A stretch of DNA of 64,000 nucleotides from Candidatus Mailhella merdavium (GCA_019119045.1 DWXS01000042.1:1-64000); one strand, 5' to 3'. Shown: positions 9,004 to 18,259, numbered from the stretch's first letter. Numbers and translations: made by a program. Notes: generated by a model from the letters alone, not told the origin.

Positions 9004-9321
9004 CTACACGCAGCCGGTGGGCTTGGGCAGACCGGCCATCTTGCAGGCTCCCTTGCCGGGGCCGGAGGGGAAGAGTTCGTACACTTCCTTCAGCTTGAAG
9101 CCGGTGTTCTTGGAAAGGATACGCACCATGGGGGCGATACCGTTCTTCTTGTAGTAATCCTGCAGAAAATCAAGAATCTTCTGGTGATCGGGCGTGATTT
9201 CCGAGATGCCTTCAGACTCTTTCACATATTCGAGCCATTCGGGGCACCAGTCGTCGAAGCGAAGCAGGAAACCGTCTTCGTCGACTTCAAAGGTTTTCCC
9301 TTTGTAGGTGACTTCAGCCAT
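9004..9321 (-). CDS. dsrC: DsrC, dissimilatory sulfite reductase sulfur carrier
   Basis: Sulfur-relay protein of 105 residues that carries the trisulfide product of dissimilatory sulfite reductase DsrAB. It has the family start (TYKGKTFEVDEDGFL), and the flexible C-terminal arm GPGKGACKMAGLPKPTGCV contains both redox cysteines, at residues 93 and 104, the latter being penultimate as in true DsrC rather than TusE. AAGGAGG lies upstream of ATG 9321; the ORF track start 17 codons earlier is not used. It is a single gene with its own terminator, as is usual in Desulfovibrio where dsrC is not with dsrAB. This is the main metabolic marker in the window. Confidence 0.95.
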   Translation of the reverse strand: MAEVTYKGKTFEVDEDGFLLRFDDWCPEWLEYVKESEGISEITPDHQKILDFLQDYYKKNGIAPMVRILSKNTGFKLKEVYELFPSGPGKGACKMAGLPKPTGCV

Positions 9322-9505
9322 GCGCGTCCTCCTTGGACATGTTGACTGTTTGACGTTGAAGCCTCCGCTCATTGGCGGAAGCCTGAAAAACTATGCAACC
9401 TTGAAAGGTCGAACCAAGTTCGCTTCAGGCAAGTTGCCATAAGCCTTTTTAAATTGCAAGCCCATTCAAAAAAAGCTCACACATCATGCCTGAAAAATAC
9501 GGAGA

Positions 9506-10177
9506 CTACACTTCGTGTACGTTTTCGCGAACCCAGTACAGCATATGGAAATGAGCTTTAACATCCTCGATGAGCCTGTTTTCCTCACTGCGCTCCATGG
9601 GCTTGATACGCAGATAGACCTCTTTCATATCCGGCCCCAGCTTGCTGTCGGCCGTCAACATGGAGACAAGGCTTGCATTATGTGCGCGCAGCATGTCGAA
9701 AAGCGGCAGCAGGACTCCGACGCCGTCCTTGAAGGCCACAGCCATCTGTACGCCCCCCTTACGCACGCCGCTCACTTCCACAAGAATCTTGAACAGATCG
9801 TGGTCGGTAATGATGCCGACAAGCAAACCGTCGTCATCCACAACGGGCAGACCGCCTATGCCGCGTTCGAGAATGAGCAGGGCAACACGCTCTACCGTAT
9901 CCTTGAGGCTGACCGTAACGGGATTCGGCGTCATGATATCACGCGCCTTCACCTCGGAGAGCAGATAATACAGTTCGTGCATGTCCAGGGTGGTCGCCTT
10001 GGAAGGAGAGGCATCCTTCACATCCCTGTCGGAAACGATCCCTATTACATGATGGGAAGAATCCACCACCGGCACGCGGCGGATATTATATTCCTTCATC
10101 ATTTTGGAGATCTTGAGCATGGATGTGTCCGGCGTGGCCGTCACCACATCTGTCGTCATCCAGTCGCGTATCTGCAT
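9506..10177 (-). CDS. CBS-domain protein with C-terminal ACT-like region
   Basis: Cytoplasmic protein of 223 residues with two CBS motifs forming one Bateman module: IRDWMTTDVVTATPDTSM...RRVPVVDSSHHVIGIVSDRDV and ARDIMTPNPVTVSLKDTV...GGLPVVDDDGLLVGIITDHDL. Such modules bind adenine nucleotides. The last 80 residues (GVRKGGVQMAVAFKDGVG onward) resemble an ACT-type ligand-binding fold, as in AcuB-like proteins, although I cannot test that. GAGGAG precedes ATG 10177; the upstream extension in the ORF track is dropped. Probable energy or metabolite sensor; target unknown. Confidence 0.82.
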   Translation of the reverse strand: MQIRDWMTTDVVTATPDTSMLKISKMMKEYNIRRVPVVDSSHHVIGIVSDRDVKDASPSKATTLDMHELYYLLSEVKARDIMTPNPVTVSLKDTVERVALLILERGIGGLPVVDDDGLLVGIITDHDLFKILVEVSGVRKGGVQMAVAFKDGVGVLLPLFDMLRAHNASLVSMLTADSKLGPDMKEVYLRIKPMERSEENRLIEDVKAHFHMLYWVRENVHEV

Positions 10178-10280
10178 GTTCCACTCCTCATACAGGTGAA
10201 GGCGGAAAATCCGCCCGGGCGGCAAAAGCCCCCCGCACCGTCACTTTACACGCATGGAGATATCCGCACAAGCCCCGGAT

Positions 10281-10772
10281 TCAGCGGGGCATGCAGCATT
10301 TTTTATATTTCTTGCCGCTGCCGCAGGGGCAGGGATCGTTGCGGCCGATCTTGGGAGTTTCGCGACGCACCGGCTGCTTGGCATGAACATTGCCTTCCAC
10401 ATAAAACCAACGTCCGTCCTCCTTGCGGAAAAAGGCGTCCTCGCGCAGTTCCTGCGGCATACCCTGCACGCTGTAATGAGCGCAGAAGCTCACCTCGCCC
10501 GTCTCATCTTCCGGCCCGCCGGCGCTGCTTTCCAGAATTTCAAGGCTTTCCCAGGTCATGAGAGAAGACCATTCCTTAATTTCCTCTGCGCTGACATCTT
10601 CCCGGAATTCGGGATGCGTGGATTCGGTGAGAAAATCATATTTGCCCAGAACGTGGGCGGTATAGCGGGCACGCATGAGCGCTTCCGCAGTAGACGCGGA
10701 AACAGAACCGTCAAGAATAGGGCCGCAGCAGGCTTCAAGTTCCCTGCCGGAACCACAAGGACAAAGGGTCAT
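10281..10772 (-). CDS. YchJ-family protein with two SEC-C zinc motifs
   Basis: Protein of 163 residues (UPF0225/YchJ group). It has a zinc-binding SEC-C motif at each end: [16 protein letters not shown] at the N-terminus and [19 protein letters not shown] at the C-terminus, flanking an NTF2-like central domain ([29 protein letters not shown]). The role of YchJ proteins is not established. GGAGG upstream of ATG. It lies 100 bases ahead of the CBS gene on the same strand. Confidence 0.88.
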   Translation of the reverse strand: MTLCPCGSGRELEACCGPILDGSVSASTAEALMRARYTAHVLGKYDFLTESTHPEFREDVSAEEIKEWSSLMTWESLEILESSAGGPEDETGEVSFCAHYSVQGMPQELREDAFFRKEDGRWFYVEGNVHAKQPVRRETPKIGRNDPCPCGSGKKYKKCCMPR

Positions 10773-11265
10773 AGAAATATGCCTCCAGAATATTGATTGG
10801 CGGCAGTCTGCCCGGAATTGCGCCGGAAGACAAGAGGCTTCTGTTGTCCGACTTCATAAAAAAAGGCTGCCGATAGGGGTCAGCAGCCTAAAAAGGGGAG
10901 GGGTGTGGCATCACGTTCAAAGGTATTTCATTTGAAGGACATTCTGCATATTGCAACAGATGTGCCATAAACAACAAAAACAATATTTACAATATATTAT
11001 ACAAACATTGTGTTATACTTCATCTCTCATTGTGCCTTTTTTCGTATTGTTTTTTTTACAGGGCATACCGCCTCTTCCACATATGCGGCATATGATGCAA
11101 ATTTTTTTGACGGAACCGCCTCTCCTGCCAAACTTTGGTTTGCAGGCATACAGAAGCAGATTCGGATGCCGGATATGTACGGAGGCTCTGCTGCTGCGCT
11201 TGACTTGAGCGGGAAACTTGCGTAACGCTAACGGGCTTGAATCACGCCATCAGCGGGAAAAATCT
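10773..11265. other. 493-bp divergent region between ychJ and ffh
   Basis: AT-rich centre (about 10960-11110) suitable for divergent promoters; TATAAT- and TATACT-like boxes occur on both strands but without convincing -35 partners at normal spacing. The only strong element is an intrinsic terminator on the minus strand (10858-10888), discussed separately. Short ORFs here have no ribosome binding site and no family signature. Confidence 0.5.
10858..10888 (-). terminator. Orphan intrinsic terminator, minus strand
   Basis: GGCTGC pairs with GCAGCC around an imperfect inner stem and is followed on the minus strand by seven T residues. No protein gene ends nearby on that strand: the next gene downstream (ychJ) starts 85 bases later and the upstream DNA belongs to the divergent promoter region. 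It implies a short transcript made between about 10890 and 11050. Confidence 0.7.
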
Positions 11266-12771
11266 ATGTTCGACAGCCTGACAGACCGACTTTCCGACGT
11301 ATTTCGCAAGCTCGGCGGACGCGCACAGCTCACCGAGGCGAATATTCAGGACGCCCTGCGCGAGGTGCGCCTTGCGTTGCTTGAGGCCGACGTCAACTTC
11401 AAGGTCGTCAAAGAATTTACCGATCGCGTGCGTGAAGCAGCTCTGGGTGTCGAGGTCATGAAGGGCGTCACCCCTGCACAGCAGGTGGTGAAGGTCGTAC
11501 ATGACGAACTTGTCGCCCTGCTCGGCGGGGAAGACACGGAACTTTCCCTTCAGGGGCAGACGCCCGCGGTCATTCTCATGGCGGGGCTTCAGGGATCAGG
11601 CAAGACGACATCGTCGGGAAAACTGGCGCTGCTTCTACGCAAGCGCAAGATGAAGCCTTACCTTGTTCCGGCCGACGTTTACCGCCCCGCGGCCATCGAT
11701 CAGCTGCGTACGCTTGCCCGTCAGTTGGACATCCCCTGTTTCGATTCCCGTCCGGACATGAATCCTGTGGATATTGTCCGTTCCGCCATTGCGGACGCCA
11801 GGGAACAGCAGTGTACGGTGGTTATTCTCGACACGGCCGGTCGTCTGCATGTGGACGAAGCCCTCATGGACGAGCTGCGCGCCATCAAGGACGTTGCCAG
11901 ACCTCAGGAAATTCTGTTCGTCGCCGACGCCATGACCGGCCAGGACGCCGTGACCGTAGCGGAAGCCTTCAACGAAAAGCTGGGCATCACCGGCGTTGTG
12001 CTGACCAAGATGGACGGCGACGCCCGGGGCGGAGCGGCCCTTTCCATCAAATCCGTCACCGGGGCTCCGGTAAAATTTGTGGGGATGGGGGAAAAACTCT
12101 CCGAAATGGAAGTATTCCACCCGGATCGCGTGGCCGGACGTATTCTCGGCATGGGCGATGTTCTCACGCTGCTGGAAAAGGCTCAGGACAATATTAATGC
12201 GGAAGAGGCGGAAGTCCTGGCCCGCAAACTGCAAAAAGCCAAGTTTGATCTTGAGGATTTCCGCACCCAGATGCGAAGGATGCGTAAAATCGGCTCTTTT
12301 GAGTCCATTCTCAAGCATATTCCGGGGCTGGGAGGGCTGGCAAACCAGCTTGCGGAACTCGGTGATCATGAAAAGGAGTTGAACCGCACCGAAGCGATCA
12401 TCAATTCCATGACCATGAAGGAACGCCGCAACCCCGACATCATCAACGGCAGCCGTCGGGCGCGTATTGCCAAAGGCTCCGGCACCACCGTGCAGCAGGT
12501 CAATCAACTGCTCAAACAGTTTGACCAGATGCGTAAAATGATGCAAAGCGTCATGCAGCCCGGCAAACGTATGCCCCGCCTTCCCGGCGGAATGGGCCGC
12601 TTCGGAGGCGGTCTGCCCGGTATGGGGGGAGGCCTCCCCGGCATGGGCGGCATGGGCGGTCTGCCCGGTATGGGTTCTCCCTTTCCCGGTATGCCGGCCC
12701 TTCCCGGAAGCGGCAAATCCGCCACCAAGAAAAAGCGGGACAAAAACAAACGTAAAAACAAAAAAAAGTAG
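11266..12771 (+). CDS. ffh: Signal recognition particle protein Ffh
   Basis: GTPase of the signal recognition particle that, with 4.5S RNA, brings membrane proteins to FtsY. It has the N helical bundle (residues 1-90), G1 GLQGSGKTT at about 108-116, DTAGR, TKMDGDARGG, and a methionine-rich M domain that binds RNA and signal peptides. The C-terminus ends in an unusual Gly/Met/Pro-rich repeat stretch (GMGGGLPGMGGMGGLPGM) followed by a lysine-rich tail. ATG 11266 gives the standard MFDSLTDRL start; the 16-codon extension in the ORF track is not used. 501 residues. It leads into rpsP 33 bases later. Confidence 0.97.
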   Translation: MFDSLTDRLSDVFRKLGGRAQLTEANIQDALREVRLALLEADVNFKVVKEFTDRVREAALGVEVMKGVTPAQQVVKVVHDELVALLGGEDTELSLQGQTPAVILMAGLQGSGKTTSSGKLALLLRKRKMKPYLVPADVYRPAAIDQLRTLARQLDIPCFDSRPDMNPVDIVRSAIADAREQQCTVVILDTAGRLHVDEALMDELRAIKDVARPQEILFVADAMTGQDAVTVAEAFNEKLGITGVVLTKMDGDARGGAALSIKSVTGAPVKFVGMGEKLSEMEVFHPDRVAGRILGMGDVLTLLEKAQDNINAEEAEVLARKLQKAKFDLEDFRTQMRRMRKIGSFESILKHIPGLGGLANQLAELGDHEKELNRTEAIINSMTMKERRNPDIINGSRRARIAKGSGTTVQQVNQLLKQFDQMRKMMQSVMQPGKRMPRLPGGMGRFGGGLPGMGGGLPGMGGMGGLPGMGSPFPGMPALPGSGKSATKKKRDKNKRKNKKK

Positions 12772-12804
12772 CCATGAGCTGCTTTCACCTTACAGGAGTA
12801 TCAT

Positions 12805-13044
12805 ATGTCCGTTAAAGTCCGTCTCACCCGTTCCGGCTCCAAGAAGCATCCCTTCTACCGCGTTGTCGCCATCAACAGCGATTCCCGTCGCGACGGCCGT
12901 CCGCTGGAGTTTCTGGGTTACTACAACCCCAACACCAACCCTGCCGACGTGAAGATCGATCAGGAAAAGATCGACAAGTGGCTTGCCAACGGTGCGGAAA
13001 TGTCCGACACCGTCCGTTCCCTGTACAAAAAACTGCCCCGCTAG
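12805..13044 (+). CDS. rpsP: Ribosomal protein bS16
   Basis: Small-subunit protein of 79 residues with the standard [21 protein letters not shown] start, EFLGYYNPN block and [15 protein letters not shown] end. ACAGGAG site upstream. It lies between ffh and the khpA-rimM-trmD-rplS group, the conserved order in many bacteria. Confidence 0.97.
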   Translation: MSVKVRLTRSGSKKHPFYRVVAINSDSRRDGRPLEFLGYYNPNTNPADVKIDQEKIDKWLANGAEMSDTVRSLYKKLPR

Positions 13045-13098
13045 TCCGTTCCGGTCTTATACGGGGTCTTTCCCTGTTCCGAGCAAAACTGCCGGAAA

Positions 13099-13129
13099 GA
13101 ACCCACCGCTCTCCGGAGCGTGTGGGTCT
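13099..13129 (+). terminator. Hairpin after rpsP
   Basis: GAACCCAC-CGCTC pairs with GAGCGTGTGGGTCT (one bulge) around a TCCG loop, then TTCTGGTTT. It lies 55 bases after rpsP and probably ends the ffh-rpsP transcript. Confidence 0.6.
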
Positions 13130-13402
13130 TCTGGTTTATGAATTGTTCTGTTCAGACCTTTTCAGGCGTACAATTTTTTTGGAACGTTTTCCTCGGCCCG
13201 TTCCGTCACCGGGAGATTTCCCTTTCTTCGTGCGGGATCGTATCTGCGCCTGTTATCCATGGAACCTTGCGACACTGCAAAGGCATTCAGATCGCATACA
13301 CTTCCGACAGCGTCGCTTTTGCCGGCGAAAACCGGAGTATACCCGACGAGGAGAATCCCTCCGGCAAAACACAGGTTTTCCAACGCCTCCGTTCTCATTG
13401 CA

Positions 13403-13431
13403 TTGACGCCTTTCTCCCGCGATGCTAGTTT
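13403..13431 (+). promoter_or_regulatory. Probable sigma-70 promoter of khpA-rimM-trmD-rplS
   Basis: TTGACG, a 17-base spacer and TAGTTT, ending 65 bases before the khpA ATG. The -35 box is good and the -10 box moderate. Its position after the rpsP hairpin supports a separate transcript. Confidence 0.45.
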
Positions 13432-13496
13432 CGCCATGACCGGGAAAGTTCCATCAAGCACCGGCCGCAGGCCGGATACCGGTCAAGGGAGTCAAC

Positions 13497-13733
13497 ATGC
13501 AGCAGAAAGAACTCGTCGAATTCATCGCCCGCTCCCTCGTGGATAAGCCTGACGAAGTAGCCGTGCGCGAAGTGGAGGGCGAACAGACGGCTGTCATCGA
13601 ACTGTCCGTGGCCAAGGAAGACCTGGGCAAGGTCATCGGCAAACAGGGCCGGACCGCCCGCGCCATACGCACCCTGCTGGGCGCGGTGTCGGCCAAGGCG
13701 AAAAAACGCGTTGTACTGGAAATTCTGGAATAA
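13497..13733 (+). CDS. khpA: KH-domain RNA-binding protein KhpA (YlqC family)
   Basis: Protein of 78 residues with a single KH domain; the nucleic-acid-binding GxxG loop is visible as [18 protein letters not shown]. Family members bind structured RNA with partner KhpB and sit between rpsP and rimM in many genomes, as here. GGGAG site upstream of ATG, and it is spaced two bases from rimM, so the two are co-translated. Confidence 0.93.
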   Translation: MQQKELVEFIARSLVDKPDEVAVREVEGEQTAVIELSVAKEDLGKVIGKQGRTARAIRTLLGAVSAKAKKRVVLEILE

Positions 13734-13735
13734 TA

Positions 13736-14407
13736 ATGTCCGAACTTGTTACTCTGGGCCGCCTGGGGCGGCCCCACGGCATCCGGGGGGAAATCCGCGT
13801 GGATTATTATGCGGAATCCCCCCTTCTGCTTGAAAAACCGCTGCTTCTGCGCGCCGGGCGCAGTATGCCGCGTCCCGTGCGCGTCGCCTCCTGGCGTTAC
13901 TGGCAGGATAAGCTCATCGTCAGACTTGAAGGCGTGGACGATCGCAGCGCTGCGGAAATGCTGCGCGGGCAGGAACTGCTCATTGAGGACGCGCATCTGC
14001 CGGAACTGGAAGAGGATGAGACCTATCTCCACGATATGCTCGGCCTGCCCGTCTTCGCGCGGGAAGAAAATGCAGAACTCCGTCCGATCGGCGTACTTGA
14101 TCATCTGCTGTTTCCGACGGATCAGGAAATCTGGAGCATTCGGGCCTATGGCGAAGGTGAACCCGGAGCAGATCCCTTACGGGCTTCCGGGCACGAAATT
14201 CTCTTCCCTGCCGTCCCCGATTTTGTGGAAGACATTGACCTTGAGGCCGGACGAATCATCATCGCGCCTCCGGCAGGCCTTCTTGAGCTGTATGCCCCCG
14301 AAGAAAAAGACCTGACGGAAAAGGCTCCCGTACGGACAAAAGCCCGCAGACAGCGTCCGGCGCAGACCGCTTCGACCCCCAAAAGCCCGGACGTTCAGGG
14401 CCGCTGA
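13736..14407 (+). CDS. rimM: Ribosome maturation factor RimM
   Basis: Assembly factor for the 30S subunit that acts through bS19/uS13 region folding. The N-terminal barrel starts with LVTLGRLGRPHGIRGEIRVDYY and contains VRLEGVDDRSAAEMLRGQELLI; the second PRC-barrel domain follows (YLHDMLGLPVF... GVLDHLLFP). At 223 residues it is longer than usual (about 170-180) because of a loop near residue 145 and a C-terminal tail rich in Lys/Arg/Thr/Pro. It follows khpA by two bases and precedes trmD by eight. Confidence 0.92.
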   Translation: MSELVTLGRLGRPHGIRGEIRVDYYAESPLLLEKPLLLRAGRSMPRPVRVASWRYWQDKLIVRLEGVDDRSAAEMLRGQELLIEDAHLPELEEDETYLHDMLGLPVFAREENAELRPIGVLDHLLFPTDQEIWSIRAYGEGEPGADPLRASGHEILFPAVPDFVEDIDLEAGRIIIAPPAGLLELYAPEEKDLTEKAPVRTKARRQRPAQTASTPKSPDVQGR

Positions 14408-14415
14408 TCCTGTCC

Positions 14416-15726
14416 ATGCGCTACACGCTCGTCACACTTTTCCCCGAATGGTTTGACTCTCCTCTTGCCGCCGGACTCATGGGCAAGGCAAGGGAAGCCG
14501 GCGTTGTGGAATTTTCCTTTGCCAATCCGCGGGATCTGACCACGGATCCCCACCATACGGTCGACGATCGTCCCTACGGAGGAGGGCCGGGCATGGTTCT
14601 CATGCTCGAGCCGCTCGTCAGTCTGCTGCGCTCCCTTCCCCCTTCACGGCGCGGGCGCATGATCGCGCTCAGCCCCGGCGGAAGACCCTTCACTCAGGAG
14701 CTGGCCCGGGAACTTGCGCGGGAACCCGCACTGACGCTGATCTGCGGACGTTACGAGGGATTTGACGCACGCCTTTTCGATGTCCTCCCCATAGAGCCGG
14801 TCTGCGTAGGAGACGCCGTACTCAACGGCGGAGAGGTTGCAGCTCTGGCAGTCATCGAGGCCACGGCCCGCCTCCAGCCGGGCTTCATGGGCAAGGAAGC
14901 CTCGGGCGAAGAGGAAAGTTTCAGCAACGGGCTGCTGGAATATCCGCAATTTACCCGCCCGGAAGACTTCGAAGGGCATAGCGTTCCGGAGACTCTGCGC
15001 TCCGGCGATCATGCGCATATTGCCGCATGGCGGAGGGAACAATCCCTTCTGGCAACGCTGCGCTGTCGTCCGGAACTTCTGGACACTGCGCCCCTATCCT
15101 GGGCAGACAGAAAATTTCTGGCATCACAAAACAGATTTCGCCCAGGAAAAAACTTATATATCGCCCTGTTGCATCATCCCGTCCTGCTCAAGCGCAAAAT
15201 CGTCGGCACAAGTTCTTTGACAAATCTCGACGTTCACGATATAGCACGGATTTCCCGCACCTACGGGCTTAGCGGTTTTTTTGTGGTTACCCCGCTGGAA
15301 GATCAGCGTCGTCTCCTGAAGGAACTGCTGACTCACTGGACTGTCGGCGACGGCGCGGCTTCCAATCCGGATCGTGCCGAAGCCCTCACCCTTGTGCGCC
15401 CTGCGGACTCCCTTGCGGAGGTCGTGGAGTCGCTGACAGCCTCCTGCGGCATGGCTCCCCTTGTTCTGGGAAGCAGCGCACGCCCGGAGCTGGACAAAAA
15501 AGGCCGGGAAAAGCGTCCCGCCCTGCCCTTCGCGACGGCGAGGAAGAGCCTCGACAAGCGGCCCGTGCTGCTTGTGCTGGGCACAAGTCATGGGCTTGCG
15601 CCGGAAGTGCTGGCGCAATGCGAAGGCGTTTTGCCGCCCTTGCGCTGGATGGATTCGTACAACCATCTCCCGGTGCGTGCCGCCGCAGCCATTCTTCTGG
15701 ACAGGCTGCTCGGCGACCGGAGTTGA
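14416..15726 (+). CDS. trmD: TrmD tRNA (guanine37-N1)-methyltransferase fused to a second SPOUT-like methyltransferase domain
   Basis: Residues 1 to about 230 are a complete TrmD that methylates G37 of tRNAs: [42 protein letters not shown] and the knot region [15 protein letters not shown]. Residues from about 240 to 436 ([40 protein letters not shown]... [14 protein letters not shown]... [18 protein letters not shown]) form a second domain matching the stand-alone SAM-dependent RNA methyltransferase family found as separate proteins in other bacteria. The whole is 436 residues, nearly twice normal TrmD length. The fusion is typical of Desulfovibrio relatives to my knowledge. Target of the second domain is not known. 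Confidence 0.9.
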   Translation: MRYTLVTLFPEWFDSPLAAGLMGKAREAGVVEFSFANPRDLTTDPHHTVDDRPYGGGPGMVLMLEPLVSLLRSLPPSRRGRMIALSPGGRPFTQELARELAREPALTLICGRYEGFDARLFDVLPIEPVCVGDAVLNGGEVAALAVIEATARLQPGFMGKEASGEEESFSNGLLEYPQFTRPEDFEGHSVPETLRSGDHAHIAAWRREQSLLATLRCRPELLDTAPLSWADRKFLASQNRFRPGKNLYIALLHHPVLLKRKIVGTSSLTNLDVHDIARISRTYGLSGFFVVTPLEDQRRLLKELLTHWTVGDGAASNPDRAEALTLVRPADSLAEVVESLTASCGMAPLVLGSSARPELDKKGREKRPALPFATARKSLDKRPVLLVLGTSHGLAPEVLAQCEGVLPPLRWMDSYNHLPVRAAAAILLDRLLGDRS

Positions 15727-15758
15727 TTACGAAAAAAAATCTCCCAAGGAGAATTCTC

Positions 15759-16106
15759 ATGGATATCATCAAGCAGATTGAACGCGAACAGATGCGTACC
15801 GACATTCCGGCCTTCAAGTCCGGCGATACCGTGAAAGTGCATCTGCGCATCGTGGAAGGCGAAAAGGAACGTATTCAGGTCTTCCAGGGCAACGTCATCC
15901 GCATTCAGCGCGGGACCACCGGCGCCACGTTCACCGTGCGCAAGATTTCCGACGGCGTGGGCGTGGAACGCATTCTGCCCCTGCACTCCCCCTTCATCGA
16001 CCACATCGAAGTGGTGAGCGAAGGCCGCGTGCGTCGTTCCCGTCTGTACTACCTGCGTTCCCTGCGCGGGAAGGCTGCCCGCATCAAGCCCCGCAGCCGC
16101 TACTAA
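15759..16106 (+). CDS. rplS: Ribosomal protein bL19
   Basis: Large-subunit protein of 115 residues at the 30S-50S interface. The start [25 protein letters not shown] and the end [18 protein letters not shown] are standard. The ORF track begins 47 codons too early; ATG 15759 has AAGGAG eight bases upstream. It follows trmD by 32 bases, in the universal trmD-rplS order. Confidence 0.97.
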   Translation: MDIIKQIEREQMRTDIPAFKSGDTVKVHLRIVEGEKERIQVFQGNVIRIQRGTTGATFTVRKISDGVGVERILPLHSPFIDHIEVVSEGRVRRSRLYYLRSLRGKAARIKPRSRY

Positions 16107-16133
16107 GCCGGGTTTCCGCTGCATGTACATCAA

Positions 16134-16158
16134 GGCAGGGACGGAGTCCGTCCCTGCC
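16134..16158 (+). terminator. Intrinsic terminator after rplS
   Basis: GGCAGGGACGG pairs perfectly with CCGTCCCTGCC around a 3-base loop, followed by CTTTCGTGTTT. It lies 27 bases after the rplS stop and probably ends the ribosomal transcript. Confidence 0.8.
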
Positions 16159-16309
16159 CTTTCGTGTTTCGGAATCAGGATACCGACATTTCGTGACCGG
16201 GAATCCGCTCAACAGAGAGCCGTGTCGTCTGCACGCCGAAGACGTTATGCTCCCGACACAGGTTCACCGCTGAACGTTTCCTCTTTTTCTTTCCGCCTGT
16301 GGAGTCTTC

Positions 16310-17020
16310 ATGGCCCGATCCGCTCGCAAACGCCCTGTCCTTGAAGATCAGGGGCTGCTCATTGCCCGGCTCAACGACCGGGATTCTCTGATCACGGGCA
16401 TCGACGAGGCCGGGCGAGGCTGTTTTGCCGGGCCGGTGGTGGCCGGAGCCGTCGCCTTCCCGCAGGGCTTTGATCTCATGGGTCTGGATGATTCCAAGGT
16501 TCTGAAGGAAGAGGAGCGGAACCGGCTCGCCGTGGAAATACGTTCTCTGGCCGCCGGCTGGGGAATAGGTCTGGCCTGGATGGCGGAAATAGAACGCTAC
16601 AATATTCTTCAGGCCACGCTCATGGCCATGACCCGGGCCCTGGCCGCCATGCGGCGACGCATGGGTGCGACACCGGAAAGCGGAATTCCCGCCACAATAC
16701 TTATAGATGGTACGCAGCTTATCCCTCCGGCCTATTTCCGCAATTTCGGCGTTCCCCTGCCGGAGCAGCGGGCGATTGTGGACGGAGACGCGCTGATTCC
16801 CGCCATATCCGCCGCCTCTATTCTTGCCAAGACCTTCCGGGACGCGCTGATGATCAAACTTGATGCCCGCTGGCCGCAGTACGGCTTTGCCAGGCACAAG
16901 GGCTACGGTACCAAAGAACACCGGGAAGCCCTGCGCGAATTCGGGCCCTGCCCCCTGCATCGCATGGGATTCCGGGGAGTTGCGCCTCACAAAATGCAGG
17001 AACAGGGGCGGCTGTGCTGA
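16310..17020 (+). CDS. rnhB: Ribonuclease HII
   Basis: Endonuclease that removes RNA from RNA-DNA hybrids and single ribonucleotides in DNA. The active-site motif GIDEAGRGCFAGPVV supplies two acidic residues, DDSK lies 40 residues on, and VDGDALIPAISAASILAK supplies the third acidic site. 236 residues, normal length. ATG 16310 is preceded by GGAG. The next gene's GTG overlaps the end of rnhB by 7 bases. Confidence 0.95.
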   Translation: MARSARKRPVLEDQGLLIARLNDRDSLITGIDEAGRGCFAGPVVAGAVAFPQGFDLMGLDDSKVLKEEERNRLAVEIRSLAAGWGIGLAWMAEIERYNILQATLMAMTRALAAMRRRMGATPESGIPATILIDGTQLIPPAYFRNFGVPLPEQRAIVDGDALIPAISAASILAKTFRDALMIKLDARWPQYGFARHKGYGTKEHREALREFGPCPLHRMGFRGVAPHKMQEQGRLC

Positions 17021-17415
17021 ACTTTTTCCGCCATGATCACGGCGAAAACGGTCTTGCGCCGCATCTGCATACGGGACGCAAAGGCGAAGACGCCGCCGCA
17101 GGGGAAGCGAAGGCCCGCGGATGGAAAATCCTTGATCGTAACTGGCGGGCCGGTCGGCTTGAGCTGGATATCGTCTGCGAGGACGGAGAGGAAATTGTCT
17201 TTCTCGAAGTCAAGACGCGGGCGGAACAGGGTCTGCTTTCTCCTGCCGAGGCATTGTCCCCGGAAAAATGCCGCCGTCTGACGCGGGCGGCGCAGGCCTG
17301 GCTGGACGCTCACGACGCCTGGGAACGCCCCTGTCGCTTTGATCTTGCCTGTGTCACGGCCGGTTCGGACGGCTTTTACCATACGGAGATACTCTCCCAT
17401 GTCATCGAACAGTAA
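17014..17415 (+). CDS. YraN-family (UPF0102) nuclease-like protein
   Basis: Protein of 133 residues with the UPF0102 core: GRKGEDAAAGEAKARGWKILDRNWRAGRLELDIVCEDGEEIVFLEVKTR, which has the D...ExK pattern of the Holliday-junction resolvase fold. Activity in the family is not settled. GTG start overlapping rnhB; the N-terminal LNFFRHDHGENGLAPHL is somewhat longer than average, so a start at a later codon is possible. The stop overlaps the next gene, so rnhB-yraN-rsmI are coupled. Confidence 0.88.
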   Translation: MLNFFRHDHGENGLAPHLHTGRKGEDAAAGEAKARGWKILDRNWRAGRLELDIVCEDGEEIVFLEVKTRAEQGLLSPAEALSPEKCRRLTRAAQAWLDAHDAWERPCRFDLACVTAGSDGFYHTEILSHVIEQ

Positions 17416-18259
17416 GCAGCCCGGTACGCTCAGCATTGTAGGCACCCCGCTGGGCAATGCAGACGATCTCAGCCCGCGGGCGCGACGCTGCCTTGAAGAA
17501 GCCGACGCCGTACTGGCTGAAGATACCCGTCGTGCGGGACTGGCCTGCGCCCGCTGGGGCGTAAAGGCGCAACGCTTCATCAGCGTGCATGATCACAATG
17601 AGGAGCAGAAAAAGGAAAGCGTGCTGAACGCGCTGCGCGAGGGAAAAAATCTTGCCCTCATTTCCGATGCGGGCATGCCCGTACTGGCCGATCCCGGTTT
17701 TGTGCTGGTTCGTGCCTGCCGTGAAGAAGGACTCCCCGTCACAGTTCTGCCCGGCCCCTGCGCTCCGGTCACGGCTCTTGCCGGCAGCGGCATCGCGCCT
17801 CAGCCCTTTGTTTTTTTCGGCTTTCTCCCCCGCAAACGGGCCGATCAGGAAGCGACTCTCGCCCCCTATGCGCGTATCCCGGTCACGCTGATTTTCTTTG
17901 AAAGAAAGGACAGACTGGCCGACACGCTGGACAACGCGCTGCGTCTGCTCGGCCCGCGGGAAGGCTGCGTAGCCCGGGAGCTGACCAAGACGCATGAGGA
18001 ATATCTGCGCTTTCATCTGGACGAAAGCGGCGCATACCGGCAAATTCTTAAAGATCTGCTGGGAGAGGTCACCGTTATTCTCGGCCCTCCCGAAATTCTG
18101 GAAAAAAGCCCGCGCGAAGAGGTGGAAAGGCTTATTGCCGAAGAATTGGCCGGGGGCGGCACCCCCCGCGAGCTGGCGCGCCGGGTACAGGCCCGCGCCC
18201 ACGGATGGACGAGCGGAGAAATCTATTCTATTCTTCCCAAACTGCGGCCCGGCGGATAA
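17399..18259 (+). CDS. rsmI: 16S rRNA (cytidine1402-2'-O)-methyltransferase RsmI
   Basis: Tetrapyrrole-methylase-fold enzyme of 286 residues that 2'-O-methylates C1402 in the 30S decoding centre. It has LSIVGTPLGNADDLSPRA, LAEDTRRAG, ISDAGMPVLADPGFVLVRA and PGPCAPVTALAGSG, the substrate/SAM-binding signatures. The ORF track entry begins 20 codons earlier inside yraN; ATG 17399 is the standard start. Overlaps yraN by 17 bases. Confidence 0.93.
   Translation: MSSNSKQPGTLSIVGTPLGNADDLSPRARRCLEEADAVLAEDTRRAGLACARWGVKAQRFISVHDHNEEQKKESVLNALREGKNLALISDAGMPVLADPGFVLVRACREEGLPVTVLPGPCAPVTALAGSGIAPQPFVFFGFLPRKRADQEATLAPYARIPVTLIFFERKDRLADTLDNALRLLGPREGCVARELTKTHEEYLRFHLDESGAYRQILKDLLGEVTVILGPPEILEKSPREEVERLIAEELAGGGTPRELARRVQARAHGWTSGEIYSILPKLRPGG

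Larger units (their letters stand above)
13045..13496. other. 452-bp gap between rpsP and khpA
   Basis: An unusually long gap for this conserved cluster. It holds a hairpin just after rpsP and a probable promoter near 13403-13431, both listed separately, so the downstream genes seem to form their own transcription unit. The ORFs on both strands have no ribosome binding site or family match and are rejected. Confidence 0.6.

Noticed and set aside
13120-13546. Several ORFs between rpsP and khpA on both strands
   Set aside because: No ribosome binding site, no family match, and they overlap a likely terminator and promoter.
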